Of a stretch of 64,000 nt of DNA, positions 60,667 through 64,000 are shown one piece after another. The notes beneath the pieces were generated by a model. That model was not told the origin of the DNA and ran no database searches. It saw only the letters and a list, made by a program, of their open reading frames with translations. The stretch's first letter is position 1; each line of letters starts with the position of its first letter. Source of the DNA: Fibrobacter sp. (lineage in GTDB: Bacteria; Fibrobacterota; Fibrobacteria; Fibrobacterales; Fibrobacteraceae); NCBI GenBank assembly GCA_024399035.1, contig JAKSID010000008.1, positions 1 to 64,000 of the forward strand. The letters are read 5' to 3'. The translations under genes and the position numbers were made by a program.

Positions 60667-61902
60667 TTACTTAGCGGACTTTTCCAGGTCCTTGTTGGTC
60701 ATGGCGCAGACGCAGGAATCAGACCAGACGTTTTCTGCAGTTTCAATCATGTCAATGATTGCATAAAGCGGAAGGATCACGCCCATGACGCCGATGTTTG
60801 CATTCATGCCCACCATGAGGGAAAGGGTCAGGAAGTAGCAGCCCATAGGCACGCCTGCGTTACCCACAGCGCTAACCACGGAAATCAGAACCCACATGAG
60901 CATGGTGCCGATGGAAAGCTCGATGCCGCTATTCTGCATCACAAAGAGGCTGGTCACCAGAATGAAGGCTGCGCAACCGTTCATGTTGATGGTGGTGCAA
61001 ATGGGGAGCACAAAGCGGGAAACTTCCGGATTCACCTTCAGGTTGTCTTCGGCAGACTGCATAGTCACAGGCAGCGTTGCAGCAGAACTCTTGGTGAAGA
61101 AAGCCATCATCACTGCGGGGCTCATCTTCTTCAGAACATGGAGCGGGTTGAGGCCGCGAGCCAGCAAGAAGAGCGGAAGCACAATGCAGAACTGAAGAAC
61201 ATTACCGCCCATCACCACGGCGAGGTACTTACCCAAGGAACCCACAACCACGCCGGCATTCACCTGAGCGGAAAGCTGTGCGGCAAAGGCAACAACGCCA
61301 AGAGGCAAAGCCCAAACGAGAGCGCGGATCAAAGTGAAGAGGAGTTCGCGAAGTCCAAGGATAACCTTCAAGAGAGCGGACTTGTTTTCGGAATCCGGCA
61401 TGAAAGCAAGGCCAAGGCCAACAGCGGCAGCAACCATCAAGATACCGAGAACGTTACCACTCAAGAACGGCTGCACCATATTGTTGGGCACAACACTCAA
61501 GAAGTGATCATAGTAGCTCATGGCACTCAAGTTCTGAGGCACGTCGCCAGCGGCGCCACTCACCACATCCATAGGCAAGTTACCCGGAGCAATGACCAGG
61601 TAAAGAATCAGGCCAACTGCAGCGGCAGCGAAAGTGGTAAGGAGGGTGTAAATGATGGTGCGGCCAAAAATGCGGCCAGTGTTCTTCTTGACACCGAGAG
61701 CAGAAAGGGTGGTCATCAAAGCGAGAGCGATGGTGGGAACCGCCACAAACTGGAAAAGGCGAGTGTAGACAGAAGCGATGAAGTTGATCAGGTTGGTGAG
61801 ACCTTCGCACTTGATGAGGCCCAAAAGGGCGCCAACGACGAGAGCCACGATCCAAATGATAATCTGCTTCTTCGGAAATGATTTTACTTTAGGAGTTGTC
61901 AT
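60667..61902 (-). CDS. DAACS-family dicarboxylate/amino-acid:cation symporter
   Basis: A 411-residue Na+ or H+ symporter of the dicarboxylate/amino-acid family. About eight membrane helices with re-entrant loops; KSSAATLPVTMQSAEDNLKV and CTTINMNGCAAFILVTSLFV are signature blocks. Likely imports glutamate, aspartate or related dicarboxylates. AGAGGAAACA precedes the ATG. It starts 9 bases past the downstream chromate-transporter half, so they may share a transcript. Confidence 0.88.
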   Translation of the reverse strand: MTTPKVKSFPKKQIIIWIVALVVGALLGLIKCEGLTNLINFIASVYTRLFQFVAVPTIALALMTTLSALGVKKNTGRIFGRTIIYTLLTTFAAAAVGLILYLVIAPGNLPMDVVSGAAGDVPQNLSAMSYYDHFLSVVPNNMVQPFLSGNVLGILMVAAAVGLGLAFMPDSENKSALLKVILGLRELLFTLIRALVWALPLGVVAFAAQLSAQVNAGVVVGSLGKYLAVVMGGNVLQFCIVLPLFLLARGLNPLHVLKKMSPAVMMAFFTKSSAATLPVTMQSAEDNLKVNPEVSRFVLPICTTINMNGCAAFILVTSLFVMQNSGIELSIGTMLMWVLISVVSAVGNAGVPMGCYFLTLSLMVGMNANIGVMGVILPLYAIIDMIETAENVWSDSCVCAMTNKDLEKSAK

Positions 61903-61911
61903 TGTTTCCTC

Positions 61912-62541
61912 TTATAATAAGACGCAGCCAATGGCGGCCGCAACCACAATCATTTTGATAGGACTAATTTTAATTTTAAAAGGTCCAACCGTAAAGCCCT
62001 TGGTCAGGATAAAAGTCAAAACAAACAGCGAAATGCTCACTGCGAAATGGAAAGTGTCATTGGGATCGCCACCCATGGGCTTTCCAAAAAGTTCCGTGAA
62101 AGGATTTCCGAAGTTTTCGGCAGTCATGAGCATCAAGGTGGCTGCAAGCAAAAGTCCCACCACCGTGGGGCGCAAACCCTTGAAAACGGATTGCACTGCA
62201 GGGTGATCCATGTGCTTAATAAAGAAACGGCTAATCAGGAGCATCAAAATCAGGGAAGGCAGCACCACAGAGAAAGTGGCCACGCAGCTGCCCAGCACAC
62301 AAACCCACTGGTCCGCCCCAGAATTCTGCAAGGCGGTGTAGCCCGCGTAAGTGGCGGAGTTAATGCCGATAGGGCCCGGCGTCATCTGGCTAATAGCCAC
62401 AATGTCCGTAAAGTCCGCCGCAGTCATCCAGTGATGATTATAGACAACTTCGCGCTGGATCAGTGAAAGCATGCCGTAGCCGCCACCGAATCCGAAAAGG
62501 CCAATCTGGAAGAAGGTGTAGAAAAGCTTGAGGAAAATCAT
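61912..62541 (-). CDS. Chromate transporter, second half (ChrA-like)
   Basis: A 209-residue CHR-domain protein with about six helices. GLFGFGGGYGMLSLIQREVV is the CHR motif; a related block follows in the other half. It overlaps the next half-gene by 4 bases (ATGA). Together they make the two CHR domains of a full ChrA protein. Chromate export is the known role; these organisms may also export sulphate or other oxyanions. Confidence 0.85.
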   Translation of the reverse strand: MIFLKLFYTFFQIGLFGFGGGYGMLSLIQREVVYNHHWMTAADFTDIVAISQMTPGPIGINSATYAGYTALQNSGADQWVCVLGSCVATFSVVLPSLILMLLISRFFIKHMDHPAVQSVFKGLRPTVVGLLLAATLMLMTAENFGNPFTELFGKPMGGDPNDTFHFAVSISLFVLTFILTKGFTVGPFKIKISPIKMIVVAAAIGCVLL

Positions 62542-63191
62542 TTTTTACCTCCATTCTTCTGTTCCGCGCAATCCTTGTCAGAAGGCTTCATACGAGTTCC
62601 GCGACGGCCCACAAGGTAGCCGCCGACGCCTGCGATAAGGATAATCAAAATCGGGGACACTCCCAAAAGCCAAATCAAGAGAGCGCTCACAATGGGAATC
62701 CAGAATGTGTATCGATTCAGTTTCGCCTTCTTCGCAAGGTTATAGGTGGGCACCGCAATCAGCGCCACCACAGCGGGGCGAATTCCGCGGAACGCCGCGG
62801 CCACCATCTGGTTGTCCTTAAACTGATGGAAGAAAAGCGCAATGAGCAAAATGATGATGAAGGACGGGAGCGCGGTCCCCAGGCAGCACACAAGCGCCCC
62901 CTTCACCCGCCTCAGGCGATACCCGATAAAGATGGCAATATTCACCGCAAAGATTCCCGGGCAGCTCTGTGCAATGGCCATCAGGTCCACGAACTCATCG
63001 TAACTCACCCACTTCTTTTTCTCGATGATTTCCGCCTCGATCAGCGGAATCATGGCGTAGCCCCCACCAATAGTAAAAAGCCCAATCTTGAAGAACGTCA
63101 AGAAAGAATCAAGGTAAATGTTGCGTGAGACCTGCGCGGGTTCTTGCGACATTTTCTGCGCGGCCTCTAACTGGTGAGAATTTTCGGGCAT
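62538..63191 (-). CDS. Chromate transporter, first half (ChrA-like)
   Basis: A 217-residue CHR-domain protein; GLFTIGGGYAMIPLIEAEII and SCPGIFAVNIAIFIGYR are family motifs. It starts the two-gene unit, with a 4-base stop/start overlap to its partner. The start is uncertain (ATG 63191, or ATG 63152 after AGAGG). A split two-subunit layout is common for the short CHR family. Confidence 0.85.
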   Translation of the reverse strand: MPENSHQLEAAQKMSQEPAQVSRNIYLDSFLTFFKIGLFTIGGGYAMIPLIEAEIIEKKKWVSYDEFVDLMAIAQSCPGIFAVNIAIFIGYRLRRVKGALVCCLGTALPSFIIILLIALFFHQFKDNQMVAAAFRGIRPAVVALIAVPTYNLAKKAKLNRYTFWIPIVSALLIWLLGVSPILIILIAGVGGYLVGRRGTRMKPSDKDCAEQKNGGKK

Positions 63192-63209
63192 GCGCCAAAG
63201 ATAGAAAAA

Positions 63210-64000
63210 TTAGAATCCCCGCAGGTATTCTTCCACATTCAAGTAGTTGATGCCATCCACAACCTGGGTGGCCCCGCGGTAAATCACATTCTTGCTCATG
63301 ATGGTTCCGTAACGGAATTCAGTATCGCGGCATTTCTTTGCATCCTTCAAATGGCGGTACTGCTCCTTGACAATTACGTCGGAATGCTTTATCTCGTAGA
63401 TGTCGCAGCAGGCCTTTTCAGGATTTGCCACAACCATGTCAAACTCGCCCACCGCAAACTGCAACTTGAAAACGCGGCAGTCTTTTTTTGCAAGGTGCGT
63501 TTCCAGCAAGACGATTTCTTCCATCATCCGGCCTCTGATTTCTTCGAGGACGCGTTCTGCAATCGCCTTGCGTTCCACCAGGGAGCAGGCACGGAATGCA
63601 TCATCCTGCAAAAGGGATTCAATCAACGCTTTGGCCTGGGCATACCGAAGCCCCGGCTGGCTAACAGTGGTCATACGACTCTGGTGATTGAAATCCGAAA
63701 AATTTTCCAGGTCAATGCCAACAGTCAAATCCAAAAGATCCAGGTACTCGCGAATCTCGCGCACATGATCCTCGGTGATAGTTGTTTTCATCTCGTGACG
63801 ATTCTTTACATCCAAGCTTTTCATCAAGCGGGCAGTCACCTTCACAATATCAATACGATCCAGAATATCCGTAGGGCGGAAACGATCCTTGCGCAAATTC
63901 TTCGCAGAAATCCCCAGATCTCCTGAGCGAAAATCTCGAGTCAATACATCCAGAGTAAAATGATGATTTATATCTTCCACAACGCGGTTAATGGCGTTTG
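63210..64000 (-). CDS. AAA-14/DUF4143-type ATPase, C-terminal part (truncated by window)
   Basis: The open frame runs to the window edge, so the N-terminal part is missing. The visible ~263 residues contain VVEDINHHFTLDVLTRDFRS and YEIKHSDVIVKEQYRHLKDA, resembling the nuclease-like C-terminal half of archaeal-type ATPases with a DUF4143 domain. The YEIKHS string looks like a PD-(D/E)XK core. The in-frame GTG near 63980 is not taken as the start. The function is unknown. Confidence 0.6.
   Translation of the reverse strand, partial: NAINRVVEDINHHFTLDVLTRDFRSGDLGISAKNLRKDRFRPTDILDRIDIVKVTARLMKSLDVKNRHEMKTTITEDHVREIREYLDLLDLTVGIDLENFSDFNHQSRMTTVSQPGLRYAQAKALIESLLQDDAFRACSLVERKAIAERVLEEIRGRMMEEIVLLETHLAKKDCRVFKLQFAVGEFDMVVANPEKACCDIYEIKHSDVIVKEQYRHLKDAKKCRDTEFRYGTIMSKNVIYRGATQVVDGINYLNVEEYLRGF

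Noticed and set aside
60403..61881. 492-residue plus-strand open frame opposite the symporter
   Set aside because: It crosses from the Rpn gene through a terminator and is antisense to a confident transporter gene.

Overview
The window looks like a piece of a Fibrobacter chromosome (F. succinogenes or a close relative). The evidence is two giant fibro-slime proteins in tandem, two proteins with the Fibrobacter 'major paralogous' (FISUMP) domain, two secreted GH5 cellulases with poly-serine linkers, many exported lipoproteins and outer-membrane barrels, and base composition near 50% GC with A/T-rich intergenic regions. No rRNA, convincing tRNA, prophage, complete IS element or CRISPR array was seen. 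Identifications come from motif recognition only; no database search was run.

Layout. 0-5 kb: outer-membrane lipoprotein, ABC-class ATPase, PEGA-domain protein, small exported barrel-like protein. 5-12 kb: response regulator and histidine kinase, 6-phosphofructokinase, a 47-residue protein, a TPR-like exported protein, phosphotransacetylase. 12-20 kb: the two fibro-slime surface proteins. 20-26.5 kb: RNase G/E, lipoprotein, HAD phosphatase, LytM-like protein, DNA polymerase sliding clamp. 26.5-32.5 kb: DprA-like protein, FISUMP proteins, membrane-anchored AAA+ ATPase, PLD-like protein, Rpn-type nuclease. 32.4-41 kb: aspartate kinase, sigma-54 activator, PorV-like protein, phosphohexomutase, barrel protein, patatin, RsmA. 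41-49.3 kb: beta-propeller lipoprotein, PerR-like regulator with rubrerythrin, MBL hydrolase, NhaC antiporter, divergent GH5 cellulases. 49.4-64 kb: Phd/RelE-type toxin-antitoxin pair, a candidate small RNA, RBBP9-like hydrolase, BatD-like protein, PD-(D/E)XK-like protein with an unexplained repeat block, M48-like peptidase, DUF4954, glycosyltransferase, second Rpn protein, dicarboxylate symporter, split chromate transporter, and a partial ATPase.

How genes work together. The fibro-slime proteins, cellulases, PorV-like protein and exported barrels fit a cellulose-adhering cell surface. PerR and rubrerythrin form a peroxide-defence unit with two PerR-box-like palindromes. Pfk, Pta, the symporter and NhaC are central metabolism and transport.

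The most unusual signals are: (i) three covarying TTGTAGG/CCTACAA hairpins plus 14-bp tandem repeats upstream of a PD-(D/E)XK-like gene (52.87-53.15 kb); (ii) a ~65-bp leader ending in a terminator, shared by an Rpn nuclease gene and a DprA-like gene; (iii) interspersed palindromic repeats translated in frame inside three conserved genes; (iv) a candidate ~90-nt small RNA at 50.07-50.16 kb; and (v) two perfect 14-bp palindromes between the divergent cellulase genes.
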